From Rhizobium sp. Leaf262 (GTDB lineage: Bacteria > Pseudomonadota > Alphaproteobacteria > Rhizobiales > Rhizobiaceae): DNA of 64,000 nt. Positions 28,958-38,941 of this stretch are shown in pieces. Numbering within the stretch: the first letter of the stretch is position 1; every line of letters begins with the position of its first letter. The notes below the pieces were generated by a model that was not told the origin of the DNA, did no database searches, and worked only from the letters and a program-made list of their open reading frames with translations. The stretch is from assembly GCF_001422245.1 (NCBI RefSeq), contig NZ_LMMM01000012.1, positions 186,613 to 250,612 on the forward strand, given 5' to 3'. Position numbers and translations under genes: made by a program.

Positions 28958-29826
28958 GCCGCCTTCTGGTCGCCGCCGGGGTTCATCATTTCCTGCTCCA
29001 CGGCGTCGATCGACGGACGCTCGTAGCCTGAAATCGTCTTGCGGCCATATTCAAGCGCAACCTGCGGAACCGAACCGTTCATATAGGCGATGAGCGTCTG
29101 CTTCACGACGATGTAGAGCCGGTGTTGCTTGGTGCGGACGATCTTGATCTGCGACGTCAGCGGGTTACAGATCGAGTAGGACAGAATGATGCCGAGCATG
29201 GTCCCCACGAGCGCCGCGCCGATGAGGCCGCCGAGAACCGCAGGCGATTCGTTGATCTTGCCCATGGCCTTGATAACGCCGAGAACGGCGGCGACGATAC
29301 CGATGGCAGGGAACGAGTCACCCATGGCCGTGATCGCGTGATAAGGTTTGAGCTTGTCGTTGAGGATTGTTTCGATTTCCTCATCCATCAGCGCCTCGAT
29401 CTCGTGGCTGCGGGCGTTGCCGATGATGATCAGACGGACATAATCGCAGATGAACGAGGTCAGTTCCTTGTTCTTCAAAACCGAAGGTGCCGTCTGGAAG
29501 ATCGAGGATTCGTCGGGGTTGTCGATGTGAGCTTCGATCTCGTTGCGCGACTTCGTGCGCAGATCGCGCATCAGCGAGTAGAGAACACCCAGCACATCGA
29601 GATAATTGCGCTCTTTCGGCACCGCGAACTTGAACGCCTCACCGATGGCCTTACCGCTGTCTTTTACGACCTTCATCGGGTTGGCCATAATGAAGCCACC
29701 GATACCGGCGCCGCCGATGATGACAAGCTCGAACGGCTGGACAAGCACGTCCAGGTGACCGCCCATGGCCATGTAACCGCCGATGATACAGCCGAAGGTA
29801 ATGACTAGTCCGATAATAATGTTCAT
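28954..29826 (-). CDS. motA: Flagellar motor stator protein MotA
   Basis: 290 residues from the ATG complementary to 29824-29826 ([23 protein letters not shown]); the frame extends upstream but this is the MotA N-terminus. It has four membrane helices, the cytoplasmic loop with the Arg/Glu residues that meet FliG ([24 protein letters not shown]), and [19 protein letters not shown]. It is a proton-driven stator subunit; motB is not in the window. It is the first gene of motA-fliM-fliN-fliG-flhB and divergent from flgF. Confidence 0.95.
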   Translation of the reverse strand: MNIIIGLVITFGCIIGGYMAMGGHLDVLVQPFELVIIGGAGIGGFIMANPMKVVKDSGKAIGEAFKFAVPKERNYLDVLGVLYSLMRDLRTKSRNEIEAHIDNPDESSIFQTAPSVLKNKELTSFICDYVRLIIIGNARSHEIEALMDEEIETILNDKLKPYHAITAMGDSFPAIGIVAAVLGVIKAMGKINESPAVLGGLIGAALVGTMLGIILSYSICNPLTSQIKIVRTKQHRLYIVVKQTLIAYMNGSVPQVALEYGRKTISGYERPSIDAVEQEMMNPGGDQKAA

Positions 29827-30097
29827 CTGAAGCTCGCGTCTGATGCCAATTTCGCATTGCAAGGGATAGGCGACATGCCTTGTGCGAGGCTGGCTTGCGA
29901 ACGCGGTTTCGCGCTGCCGTCTTTCCGCCATGGCAAATGCAACATATTGCGCCCCCTGCAGAAGCCTGCCGCCATCATTCCTTTATAAGCTGCCGTTCAA
30001 AAGCTTCGCACAAGCAAGCATGACTAGTTTCGGGAGGAATATGAGGTTGCCGTGTCACCAGTGCGCCTTTTCTTGAAGTCATGGACAGGAGACCGAC

Positions 30098-30832
30098 ATG
30101 CAGTCTGGTATTTACGTAGGCATATCCTCCCAGATCGCACTGGAACGTCGTCTCACCACCATCGCAGACAACATTGCCAACATGAATACGGTCGGCTTTC
30201 GCGGTACGGAAGTGAAGTTCGACCAGGTGATGAGCCAGACGCGCAATGATCTCAAGGCTGACATCGCTTTCGTGACACAGGGCAGCGACTATCTGTCCAC
30301 CCGCAATGGTGAAATGATCCGTACCGGCAACTCCTTCGATTTTGCGGTCAAGGGCGACGGCTGGTTTGCAATCAACACGCCTGCGGGTCAGGTCATGACC
30401 CGCGATGGCCGCTTTTCCATGGGCATCACTGGTGAACTCGTATCCACGCAGGGCTACCCGGTTCTGGATGCAGGCGGCGCGCCGATCCAGCTCAACCCTG
30501 CAGCCGGTGAACCAACCGTCGGCTCTGATGGGCGCATTCTTCAGAATGGCGCCACTGTCGCCCAGCTCGGCCTCTTCACTGCCGATGCCAACAAGGGCTT
30601 CGTGCGCTACGAAAATAGCGGCGTCATCTTCTCCGAAGCCCCACAGCCCGTGGTAGACAGCGGCGCCGTCGGCGTTGTTCAGGGTTATGTCGAGCAGTCA
30701 AACGTCAATGCCATCAGTCAGATGACGCAGCTGGTGCAGGTCAATCGCGCCTTCGAAGGCATTTCGTCGCTGATGAAGTCGACAGAAGATTCCTTCTCGC
30801 AGGCCATCCGGACTCTGGGCGGCGGCCAGTAA
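30098..30832 (+). CDS. flgF: Flagellar basal-body rod protein FlgF
   Basis: 244 residues of the flagellar rod/hook family. The N-terminal motif LTTIADNIANMNTVGFRGTEVKFDQ and the C-terminal VVQGYVEQSNVNAISQMTQLVQVNRAFEGISSLMKSTEDSFSQAIRTLG are complete. It forms part of the proximal rod in the periplasm. A GGAGACCGAC site precedes the ATG. Confidence 0.94.
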   Translation: MQSGIYVGISSQIALERRLTTIADNIANMNTVGFRGTEVKFDQVMSQTRNDLKADIAFVTQGSDYLSTRNGEMIRTGNSFDFAVKGDGWFAINTPAGQVMTRDGRFSMGITGELVSTQGYPVLDAGGAPIQLNPAAGEPTVGSDGRILQNGATVAQLGLFTADANKGFVRYENSGVIFSEAPQPVVDSGAVGVVQGYVEQSNVNAISQMTQLVQVNRAFEGISSLMKSTEDSFSQAIRTLGGGQ

Positions 30833-30848
30833 GCGGCGCGTGACGTAA

Positions 30849-32297
30849 ATGGAAACCCAGATCGAATCCGAGATCGACACCCTGCCAGAGGCCTTGATGA
30901 AGCCTGTGCTTGCGCCGCCTGCCAACATCTTCACCAGACTCGACGCTCTGGCGCAGATGGTGGAAACACAGGTCGCATCCGGCACGCCGCTTGCGCGTGG
31001 CGGACGGGTCAGAACCATCGCCGCCGGTCACTACACCGTCAGCGGCCTTTCACCCCATGTCCGTCTCGGCGAATTCGTGGTGCACAAGAGCGAAACCGGC
31101 CTGCATCTGGGCGAAGTGGTGCGTGTCGAGCCTGACCTGATCTATGTCTGCCCCATCGAACCGGGCGACCCCATCGGCGTCAACGACATCGTTCTGCGCG
31201 AGGGCGAATTCCGGGTCGAGCCCGACGATAGCTGGTGCGGACGCACCATCAACTCGCTGTGCAAGCCCATCGACAATAAGGGCCCGTTGATGAAGGGGCC
31301 GAAGAAACGCTCCGTCATGACGCTGCCGCCACCATCTATGACGCGCAGCCGTGTGGACACCGGTTTCCGCACCGGCGTCAAGGCGATCGACATTTTCACG
31401 CCGCTTTGTTTGGGCCAGCGCCTTGGTATTTTCGCCGGATCGGGCGTGGGTAAATCCACGCTGCTGTCCATGCTGGCCCGCGCGGATGCCTTCGACAAGG
31501 TCGTCATCGCGCTCGTCGGCGAACGTGGCCGCGAAGTGCGCGAATTCATCGAGGACACACTCGGTGACAACATGAAGAAATCCATCGCCATCGTCGCGAC
31601 CAGCGATGAAAGCCCAATGCTTCGCAAGATGGCGCCGCTGGTGGCCATGACGGTGGCCGAGCATTTTCGCGACAAGGGCGAAAACGTCCTCTTCATCGCC
31701 GACAGTATCACCCGTTTTGCCCATGCCATCCGCGAAGTGGCGATTGCCGCAGGCGAGCCGCCGATTGCGCGCGGCTACCCGGCATCCGTCTTCACCGAAC
31801 TGCCCCGCCTCTTGGAACGTGCCGGCCCCGGCGAAGAGGGCACGGGAACGGTGACCGCCATCATCTCCATCCTGGTGGACGGCGACAATCACAACGACCC
31901 GATTGCCGACTCGACGCGTGGCATTCTGGACGGGCACATCGTACTCGACCGTTCGCTTGCCGATGAGGGCCGATATCCGCCGATCAATCCGCTCGCCTCG
32001 ATTTCGCGTTTGTCGCACAAGGCATGGACGCCAGATCAGCAAAAGCTGGTGTCGCGGCTGAAGTCGCTCATTCACAACTACGAAGAGACCAAGGACCTGC
32101 GTCTCATCGGCGGCTATCGTCCCGGCGTCGATGCAGAGCTCGACATGGCCGTCAAGCAGGTGCCTTTCGTCTACGACGTTCTCAAGCAATCACCCGGCGA
32201 CCCTACCGTCATCGATGCCTATGCCGAACTCGCCAACGCATTGAGAAACGCACCGGTCAACAACCAGCCAGCGCCGATACAGCGACGGGGGCCCTGA
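30849..32297 (+). CDS. fliI: Flagellum-specific ATPase FliI
   Basis: 482 residues. P-loop GSGVGKSTLLSMLA near 197-203, Walker B VLFIADSITRFAHA, and the F1-beta-like SVFTELPRLLERAGPG. It powers flagellar protein export with FliH/FliJ. The first ATG gives the longest form; an ATG at 30897 has a better spaced AGAGG and would give 466 residues. It follows flgF by 16 bp and is followed after 2 bp by the next gene. Confidence 0.94.
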   Translation: METQIESEIDTLPEALMKPVLAPPANIFTRLDALAQMVETQVASGTPLARGGRVRTIAAGHYTVSGLSPHVRLGEFVVHKSETGLHLGEVVRVEPDLIYVCPIEPGDPIGVNDIVLREGEFRVEPDDSWCGRTINSLCKPIDNKGPLMKGPKKRSVMTLPPPSMTRSRVDTGFRTGVKAIDIFTPLCLGQRLGIFAGSGVGKSTLLSMLARADAFDKVVIALVGERGREVREFIEDTLGDNMKKSIAIVATSDESPMLRKMAPLVAMTVAEHFRDKGENVLFIADSITRFAHAIREVAIAAGEPPIARGYPASVFTELPRLLERAGPGEEGTGTVTAIISILVDGDNHNDPIADSTRGILDGHIVLDRSLADEGRYPPINPLASISRLSHKAWTPDQQKLVSRLKSLIHNYEETKDLRLIGGYRPGVDAELDMAVKQVPFVYDVLKQSPGDPTVIDAYAELANALRNAPVNNQPAPIQRRGP

Positions 32298-32299
32298 CG

Positions 32300-32857
32300 A
32301 TGAAATTCATGCAAATAAAGACCAATACCGAGTCCGGCGAGGCCAGGCAGAGACGCTCCATCCGCGATTTCGACCGCGTACTGACGGGCGGCCTCGTCGT
32401 AATCGCGGCAGCCGCAGCAGCCCTGCCCTGGTACGTATTCTTCAATCCTGAAAAATTCGGCATGAGCGGTGCAGGCTGGGAAGCGTTGAAACACGTCCCT
32501 CAGCGCGCAGGCGGCGGCGTGGATGCCGTCATCCCGCATATCGAAGAGGGCCTGACGTCAGAAGGCCGCACCGACGCGACCCGCAACGACATTGATGCCT
32601 TGACGACGGCAACCGTACAAGCGGCAGGAGATGCCCGAAACGCCAACGGCGACGGCAAATCCCAACCCTTCCCCGGCGGCACCCGCTTCAAACTCCTCCA
32701 CGTCTCCAACGGACGTGCGCTAATCGAAGACAAATCCGGCATGTTCCTCGTCCAAATTGGCTCCGTCCTCCCCGACGACAGCCGCCTGCTTTCCATGAAC
32801 AACATCGACGGCAAATGGCAGATCATCACATCCGCTGGCGAAGTATACGCAGAATAA
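32300..32857 (+). CDS. Membrane-anchored hypothetical protein of the flagellar operon
   Basis: 185 residues from the ATG at 32300, 2 bp after fliI. One membrane helix (VLTGGLVVIAAAAAALPWYVFF, about 28-49), then a Gly/Ala-rich linker and a C-terminal soluble part (FKLLHVSNGRALIEDKSGMFLVQIGSVLPDDSRLLS). Position suggests a flagellar accessory protein of rhizobia. It is the last chromosomal gene before the island. Confidence 0.75.
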   Translation: MKFMQIKTNTESGEARQRRSIRDFDRVLTGGLVVIAAAAAALPWYVFFNPEKFGMSGAGWEALKHVPQRAGGGVDAVIPHIEEGLTSEGRTDATRNDIDALTTATVQAAGDARNANGDGKSQPFPGGTRFKLLHVSNGRALIEDKSGMFLVQIGSVLPDDSRLLSMNNIDGKWQIITSAGEVYAE

Positions 32858-32984
32858 CCATTTGCGTAACGGTTCTGGCGACAACGATCGGCGACAGTTG
32901 GCATGAGCGCCACACGAACTGGAGAACGTTGCGTCCCCACGCTAACGTGCGGTTGACCTGACATCAGACATTCGAAGAAGAAAA

Positions 32985-33031
32985 ATGGTGCCCGAAGGCG
33001 GATTTCGGGCCACCGACACGCGGATTTTCAA
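32985..33031. repeat. Left att repeat (displaced tRNA-Phe 3' end)
   Basis: Matches 48311-48356 at 42 of 46 positions with one extra base. The 12 bases ATGGTGCCCGAA, the 8 bases GCGGATTT and the last 17 bases GACACGCGGATTTTCAA are identical; the T-arm between them differs. Similarity stops in the anticodon loop, where tyrosine integrases often cut. The altered T loop means this copy could not complete a working tRNA. Confidence 0.85.
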
Positions 33032-33117
33032 CTGGAAGCTACTGATACAACCAGTTGTTTTCTTTGATGCATATGAGCGGTGCGCTAACGGCGTGCTATA
33101 TCGGTGTCATGTCTTCC

Positions 33118-36100
33118 CTACATTTCAAAGCTGGGCAACCACTCGTCAAACCAATGTCCGTCTTCCGATGCGTCTTTGAGTTTCACCGTCTCTACTCCAG
33201 CTTGTGCAGCTAGCACACCTTGAGCCCGTCGTACGATGAACTGGGGGTAAGAACACGCGTCCGTACAGATTTGCTTGGCTGCAGACAGCGGCGGATCAAT
33301 TGGGTCCAGCACGTGCTCAAAGAGCTGTGCGCCTTCGCCGTATGCTTTCCTTGCCTGGGATAAAGCTTCATCCCAGTCGATCTTCGCGTCTCTAGCCAGC
33401 TTCAGCGCTGTCGTCGCAAATGCGGTTAGCACTGAAGCCTCCTTACCTGAATATGACCGGCCAAACTTGAGATATATTTCCGATTTATATTCGTCTGATC
33501 CCCGAATGTTTAACACCGCTAGATAACGTGTAGAAACTAAGTCTGTCGGTATCGGCAATGTCCCTGCGATGACGCTTTTCGTCTTTCCCGTGATCGCATT
33601 TACTTGGCGGAACGCCTTGAGAAGCAGACTCCAGTCCTCATCCGACATATCATCCAAAACGCTTGAGATTTCTGAGGCCAAGGCAAGCATAGTTTTCGGC
33701 GATGCCCAAGCAACAAAAGTGAGGAGCATCGTACGCCGCTCTTCCACGTCGGCGGAGATTTGCTCGAACTGAGCCTTCCACCACTGGATATTGCCAGCCT
33801 TCAATCGAGCGAAACGAATACGTTCACAAAACCTCTCATCAAAAACCCATGCCTGATCGCTCCAAGCGCCCAATTCCGTCGTAGACCTAATACCAGCTGA
33901 AATCACGCAAAGAGTTCGCAGTGCCCAACTGTTACCTAGAAATTGCCTGAAGTTATCGACGTATTGCTGCCAAGGTAGAAGCTCAGAGCTCCAACTCTTC
34001 TTATTGTTCACAAGAAGCTCTACCGCCACTTCGATCGTCTTCCTGAGCGTCAATAGTTTGGAAGAACGAGACAGACCGTCGGAAGACAACTTCGCTATCG
34101 ATATCCCATAGGAACGTGAAAGGCTTTGGATAATGTCAGCTTGTTTATGCTCAGAAAATACCTTGTGGAATAGGTATGGGGATATCAGCCCCTGAAGGTA
34201 ACTGAGATCCGAAGGCGGACTCCGATGGAACGGCTGAAGGCCCGACATGAAGTGGCCAGAGATTATTAGAGAAATAGAAGCGTCTAACCAAACATCGGAA
34301 CTGTGCAGGATATCTAGCCGGTTCACCTCGAGTAGGGAGGAGACTGCAACGGCCTCATTTCCGTCCAAATATTCTCTGATCTTCTCATGTGAAACGGTTC
34401 CAAGCAACGCTAATAAACGGCCGTCCTCCAGCCATCCCTTTAAATCAAAGCCAGCACCATTGACTTGCTTTAGCCACCATTCGAGCCGCTCCTGATCAGA
34501 AGTGTTTGCCCGATATATCTGGAGGATAGCTTGCCTATCTTCCTCGCTGGATTTGAGCGATAAGGCTTCTAATGCACCCTCGGCGAGATCCAGACGGCCA
34601 CACTTATCAGGTAGCGCTATCGGCTCCCCTCGGCCGCGCATAGCTCCTGAGATCACAATCTTCAGAGTGCGGGGTTCAAATAGAGACTTTATTAGTCGCT
34701 TTACAAGCAAAGGCTGCTGACTGAACACCCAGTCTCCGAGAAGCATCAATGCGAGATTTCTTGGATGGTATATAAGCTCGTAAAGACCGTGCCGAGATAA
34801 TTCTTCAAGACCATCAGCGAGAGAAGACAGCTCTCCACGGCTGTAGCACCCGCAATAGAACCGCGTCGTATTGAGCCAATAGAAATTCCGAGACAAGATC
34901 TCAAATCGATCCGGCTTAGTGCCTCCTACTTCCTTACCAGGGGGCGAGTAAGGGGCCGTCTCATAGAGGTGCCTTGCCGCAAAATATTCTCTCAGTGGCT
35001 GGACCTCGAACTCGTAAGATCCTTGCTTTCGAGAAACGAGAGCGACAACTCGCTCGATCATACCTACGAAAAGCCTATCAACTAGAGACCCGTCATGTCC
35101 TTCTTTTTGGAGATATGACACTAGTACCGCTCTCAGCTCCGCTTCGCTGACGCTACCGTCGCTGCCGCCCTGCTCCGCCGAAGTATGCAGCTCCCAAGCA
35201 ATGTACCGATGTATATCAATTAACAGATCTCTGTGCTCGCGAACCACACGAGATTTCTCGGCTTCTCTGTTAAAGAAAAGCTCCATATAATTATCGTATA
35301 GCGCCGTTCTTTTATCGGGCAGAGAAAGACCGCGAGTGTGAATTAGCGCTAAGAGGATCGCTAGCTGCATTGGATTACGAGCGAGATCCCGCATATGCGG
35401 CTGTTCCAACTTTTCGTTTAAAAGTTTGCTGAATTCAGACTTTTCCTTAGCGGGCAATCTCCTAGCATTCATCCATTTTCCGGAATATTCGCGTATCTGC
35501 GCCTGGGTCATTGATTGAAGCTCAAAGTGGTTCCATGCCTCATACGAAAACCCAGGCGAATTCGCGAACGCTGCGGGCCGGCTGGTGACCATGAATTGTA
35601 TGTCTTTTTGATGCGTTTGAAGCCTGATCGCCGCCTTTGATATTTCCTCAACAACTTTTCGGCGAGTGGGAATGTCGGCGACTTCATCGAAGCCATCGAG
35701 AACAACGGATACGTGGCCGTTTTTCATAAACGTAACCAAGTCCGCAACCGAAAATTCATGGCCACCAGAAAGAAATTCGACCTGGGCGGCGATAAAAGCT
35801 TCGAGTGAGATACTAGGCGGGCTAAAGGACTCATTGGTGAAGGGATTCCTGCCTCCAAGCCAAGCTGCATAGTCGCGTAGATCCACTCGAAAAGGAAATC
35901 GAGTGGGAGCCGCAAGATGGGCTTTGTCCACAAACTCCCGTTCAGCTGCTTTTCCCAGCAACTTAATCCTGTTAACTTGGCATATGTATTGCGTGATTGT
36001 CGATTTGCCTTGCCCCGGAGCGCCCTCCAAAACGATACAGTTATTATCGACAGTTGAATTCAATAGAAGTGATGATGCCGATAGCGAACGTCGGCCATGT

Positions 36101-36876
36101 CTTATATAAACTGGCCCATCATCATCTTCGGCGTACTCAATTTCCCCCTCTTCGAATTCAACAAATTCGTGTTGCGCTACAAGAACTCCAGCCCTGATAT
36201 TGGAATATATAAAATTTCTATCTTCGTGTTGATTTATAGGCGCCACTGGAACGTCAACAAAAAGGTCAAGAAGCTTATTTTGAAGCTCCACTTGTTTAAA
36301 TTTAACCTCGGCCTCGTTTGCATACTGTATCGCAAGATAAGACTTAAGCGCCTGCTCTCTTGACTGACTTCCCCACAAGCCTCCTAGAAGAACCGGAATT
36401 AAGTCCGAAGCTTTTATTATGTCGGGATAACTCCATTTTATCGAGCCATTCGCATCTATTCGGCTATCAAGGTCATCCCGCCACCAACAGTAACTTGGGA
36501 TCCCAAACGCCGCACTTAGGGCAACGTTAGTTCTGTCGATCGAACCTACGTCAGGATGAGCGGTGCCAGCCACGTTCGTGATTAGATAATAAGCAGTCGC
36601 TCCCTTTTTCTTTAGAGCTTCAACCTTTTCGCCCTCTGTTGCTATTACAGCTTCGATGGCCTCACGTTCGCTCTTTGTGTTGGGTGCGCGAGAGAACTTG
36701 ACCTGAAATACATAAAATTCTTGCTTGCCGTTAAGGTAGTAGGGGAAAAAGGCATCACGCCCACCGTCGGGTTGCTTTACCGGAAGACACTGGACGTTGG
36801 GAAATGTGGTCGTCAGTACGGCTTGAGCTAATCGCTGAAAGCGATCTTCATCGAGATTTTCGTAAAAATATGGCAT
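33118..36876 (-). CDS. PD-(D/E)XK nuclease - NACHT ATPase, probable anti-phage protein
   Basis: 1252 residues. N-terminal 1-160: Mrr-like endonuclease fold with D41 in PDGGRDAFF and Q58-K60 in FQVKFS. NACHT module: Walker A GAPGQGKST near 285-292, Walker B VVLDGFDEVAD near 384-393, then FMVTSRPAAF as sensor. The remaining ~650 residues are helical with no repeat I can name and probably form the sensor. Proteins with a nuclease, a STAND/NACHT switch and a large C-terminal sensor (Avs, bNACHT) degrade DNA after sensing phage proteins. Start: ATG with GGGGG 6 nt upstream. It lies alone, reading toward the left att. Lower G+C than neighbours supports transfer. Confidence 0.85.
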   Translation of the reverse strand: MPYFYENLDEDRFQRLAQAVLTTTFPNVQCLPVKQPDGGRDAFFPYYLNGKQEFYVFQVKFSRAPNTKSEREAIEAVIATEGEKVEALKKKGATAYYLITNVAGTAHPDVGSIDRTNVALSAAFGIPSYCWWRDDLDSRIDANGSIKWSYPDIIKASDLIPVLLGGLWGSQSREQALKSYLAIQYANEAEVKFKQVELQNKLLDLFVDVPVAPINQHEDRNFIYSNIRAGVLVAQHEFVEFEEGEIEYAEDDDGPVYIRHGRRSLSASSLLLNSTVDNNCIVLEGAPGQGKSTITQYICQVNRIKLLGKAAEREFVDKAHLAAPTRFPFRVDLRDYAAWLGGRNPFTNESFSPPSISLEAFIAAQVEFLSGGHEFSVADLVTFMKNGHVSVVLDGFDEVADIPTRRKVVEEISKAAIRLQTHQKDIQFMVTSRPAAFANSPGFSYEAWNHFELQSMTQAQIREYSGKWMNARRLPAKEKSEFSKLLNEKLEQPHMRDLARNPMQLAILLALIHTRGLSLPDKRTALYDNYMELFFNREAEKSRVVREHRDLLIDIHRYIAWELHTSAEQGGSDGSVSEAELRAVLVSYLQKEGHDGSLVDRLFVGMIERVVALVSRKQGSYEFEVQPLREYFAARHLYETAPYSPPGKEVGGTKPDRFEILSRNFYWLNTTRFYCGCYSRGELSSLADGLEELSRHGLYELIYHPRNLALMLLGDWVFSQQPLLVKRLIKSLFEPRTLKIVISGAMRGRGEPIALPDKCGRLDLAEGALEALSLKSSEEDRQAILQIYRANTSDQERLEWWLKQVNGAGFDLKGWLEDGRLLALLGTVSHEKIREYLDGNEAVAVSSLLEVNRLDILHSSDVWLDASISLIISGHFMSGLQPFHRSPPSDLSYLQGLISPYLFHKVFSEHKQADIIQSLSRSYGISIAKLSSDGLSRSSKLLTLRKTIEVAVELLVNNKKSWSSELLPWQQYVDNFRQFLGNSWALRTLCVISAGIRSTTELGAWSDQAWVFDERFCERIRFARLKAGNIQWWKAQFEQISADVEERRTMLLTFVAWASPKTMLALASEISSVLDDMSDEDWSLLLKAFRQVNAITGKTKSVIAGTLPIPTDLVSTRYLAVLNIRGSDEYKSEIYLKFGRSYSGKEASVLTAFATTALKLARDAKIDWDEALSQARKAYGEGAQLFEHVLDPIDPPLSAAKQICTDACSYPQFIVRRAQGVLAAQAGVETVKLKDASEDGHWFDEWLPSFEM

Positions 36877-37106
36877 GCATCCCCCAAATGCTACTTATCC
36901 GCGAAGCTTGTCAATTTGGTACAGAACGGCAGCCTGATTTGTCCATCTAAATATAATTTAATGCACATTTTCTGAGGTTTCAGTCCTTAGCCCTACTAAA
37001 CTCTTGGATCCGTAGAGCAATGTCCTCCGCACAATCTCTGCTCGCCCTTCCGTGTCATCGGCAACATAACGAATGGCATGTAAACGCTGCTTTTTGTGAG
37101 GTTTAG

Positions 37107-37676
37107 GTGAAGCAAGCTCGGGTTTTAACGGAAACAGAATTCAAACGGGTACTGGCTGTCGTCGCGCAGATGAAACATGCCGGGCGCAATAGGCTGACGT
37201 TGATGCTCTCCCATCTCGCAGGCTTGCGTGTAGGTGAAATTGCGGCGCTAACCATGCGCGATGTCTTCGACGGTGAACGTGAGGTTCGGGAGCAACTGCG
37301 GCTTCGGGCTGAAATCACCAAAGGCGGCCATGCTCGGACGGTCTTTTTGAATGAACGGCTGCGACGCGAGATAGAGCGGTTCAGCATGGATCGGCCCGAA
37401 AGCGGAGATGCTGACGCGCCGTTGCTCCTTACACAGAAACGTACGCCATTTTCTGCAAACACACTCTGCCAGTTGATGGGACAGATTTACAAGCTGGCCG
37501 GGCTTGAGGGGGCGACCTCGCATAGCGGTCGCCGCTGGTTCATCACCCGGCTTGCGCATTCCGGGGTCAGTCCTAAGGTCATCATGACGCTCGCCGGTCA
37601 CCGTAACCTCACCACCACTCAACGCTATATCGATGTTCGGGACGACATGATGAAAGCCGCCGTCGATTTGCTGTGA
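37107..37676 (+). CDS. Short tyrosine recombinase (catalytic domain only)
   Basis: 189 residues from a GTG at 37107. The full catalytic set is visible: R in AGLRVGEIAAL, K in EITKGGHARTVF, H-x-x-R in TSHSGRRWFI, H in LAGHRNLTTTQRYID and the nucleophile Y in the same motif. The N-terminal core-binding (SAM-like) domain is missing; either it is a natural mini-integrase, as found on rhizobial plasmids, or a remnant. The next gene begins 8 bp later and is probably coupled. Confidence 0.85.
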   Translation: MKQARVLTETEFKRVLAVVAQMKHAGRNRLTLMLSHLAGLRVGEIAALTMRDVFDGEREVREQLRLRAEITKGGHARTVFLNERLRREIERFSMDRPESGDADAPLLLTQKRTPFSANTLCQLMGQIYKLAGLEGATSHSGRRWFITRLAHSGVSPKVIMTLAGHRNLTTTQRYIDVRDDMMKAAVDLL

Positions 37677-37684
37677 GGTGAAGC

Positions 37685-38521
37685 ATGACTCATCTGATTG
37701 TTTTCGCTCTGGTCGTTCTGTCCACGTGGGCAGGTGGTGGCTCGTTCTCTTACATGTTCGGCTCGTTCTATGTCGTGATCCTCCTGGCATTATTTGTCAG
37801 CGGCGTCATTGCAATCCGCGTGACCGCGTGGGCGGGACTTGGCGCATATTCCTGGTTGATTGTCGTCGGGCTCATTGGGCTTTCCTATATTCTCGGAGCG
37901 ACCTTCAGATTTTGGGCGCTTGATCTGCCTACGTACAAGCTCACTGAAAACGTGCCGATCAAGATAGAGATATTGCGCAATAACGGTAGCGCGACCGGCG
38001 CTGTCCGCATCACGAATGTTGGCAAAGACCCAATGATCTCTGCCAACGTAGCGTGTCGCATCTTTCACGATAACGGCGAGCCGGTCGCCAAGCTGCTCAA
38101 CGGCGGGTTTGGCCGGTTGGCGCAGCTTGATACTGGATACGGCAAGACGACGCTTGTGGCGACACCCACCGATTTCAAACGCTACCGGAGTGATCCGAAC
38201 CTCATGGAATGCTGGCCGAAAGACGCAACGTTCGTCACGCCATTGCCATACAAGATTGAGCTGCGCGTTAAACGCAACGTCAACGACGGCAGGACTGATT
38301 TTTACGTGGCCAACCGCGATCAGGTTCCGTTGAAGAACATTCAGTTCAATTGTGTCAACGACCGGGACGAGCCAATGAAGGTGGCGGCATATCCGGCCTA
38401 TCAGCCGAACAGTTTCGCCAATACGATCATAGATGTGGGAAAGACTGTGAGATTCGTCTCAGACAGCGCGGTGTGGAATTTTCATGGTTGCCGCGTGTCG
38501 AATGCGATAGAGGCCGATTGA
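37685..38521 (+). CDS. Membrane protein of unknown function coupled to the short integrase
   Basis: 278 residues with GAGGTG before the ATG. Three hydrophobic segments fill the first ~80 residues (LIVFALVVLSTWAGGGSF; VVILLALFVSGVIAI; YSWLIVVGLIGLSYILGA). The remaining ~190 residues look beta-rich and probably face the periplasm or cytosol as one domain (PIKIEILRNNGSATGAVRITNVGKDPMISANVACRIF). I do not recognise a family. Its 3' end overlaps the convergent gene by 62 nt. Confidence 0.7.
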   Translation: MTHLIVFALVVLSTWAGGGSFSYMFGSFYVVILLALFVSGVIAIRVTAWAGLGAYSWLIVVGLIGLSYILGATFRFWALDLPTYKLTENVPIKIEILRNNGSATGAVRITNVGKDPMISANVACRIFHDNGEPVAKLLNGGFGRLAQLDTGYGKTTLVATPTDFKRYRSDPNLMECWPKDATFVTPLPYKIELRVKRNVNDGRTDFYVANRDQVPLKNIQFNCVNDRDEPMKVAAYPAYQPNSFANTIIDVGKTVRFVSDSAVWNFHGCRVSNAIEAD

Positions 38522-38890
38522 TGTCAGCAAGGGCTGCAACGCAGACAACCAGACGCGGGCATAAAGGCTCCCCCTTGGCTTGTCCGTCGAGAACCGTTCA
38601 AAGAGCAGTTGGAGAACCAGTTTCCGTTGATACTGCTGAGCCCGGAACAGCAGATGTTCTGCCTCAAGCTCAATGATGCGATGATCTGCTGACTTGGTAT
38701 CAAGCTCAAGGCGTTCAAGCAGCGAACGTAATACAGCTTCAGGAACCTGTCGGTCGCGCGCACTCATTGAGGTGAGGTAGCTCGCACCTTTGCCCAACAG
38801 CTCAGTTGAGAATTCCGCCTTGCTTTGCACCAATCCGGCGTCTGATAGCCGTTGATATAGCATCTCAAGCAACTCGACATCCTGTCCCAT
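38459..38890 (-). CDS. Small helical protein, possible regulator
   Basis: 143 residues with a very strong ribosome site (AAGGAGG, 6 nt before the ATG). It starts MGQDVELLEMLYQRLSDAGLVQSKAEFSTELLGKGASYLTSM, which looks like a degenerate helix-turn-helix and resembles short alphaproteobacterial mobile-element proteins (DUF6626-like; from memory, unverified). It is divergent from the HUH gene across a perfect palindrome, which suits a local regulator. Confidence 0.6.
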   Translation of the reverse strand: MGQDVELLEMLYQRLSDAGLVQSKAEFSTELLGKGASYLTSMSARDRQVPEAVLRSLLERLELDTKSADHRIIELEAEHLLFRAQQYQRKLVLQLLFERFSTDKPRGSLYARVWLSALQPLLTSIGLYRIRHAATMKIPHRAV

Positions 38891-38941
38891 AACATCCTCC
38901 TTCGAAAACCTTCCCAGCGCGCCGCCGTGTGCTGCTGAGGC

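Noticed and set aside
32985..33179. Short open frame of 64 codons at the left island end
   Set aside because: It begins inside the tRNA-derived att repeat and has no ribosome site.
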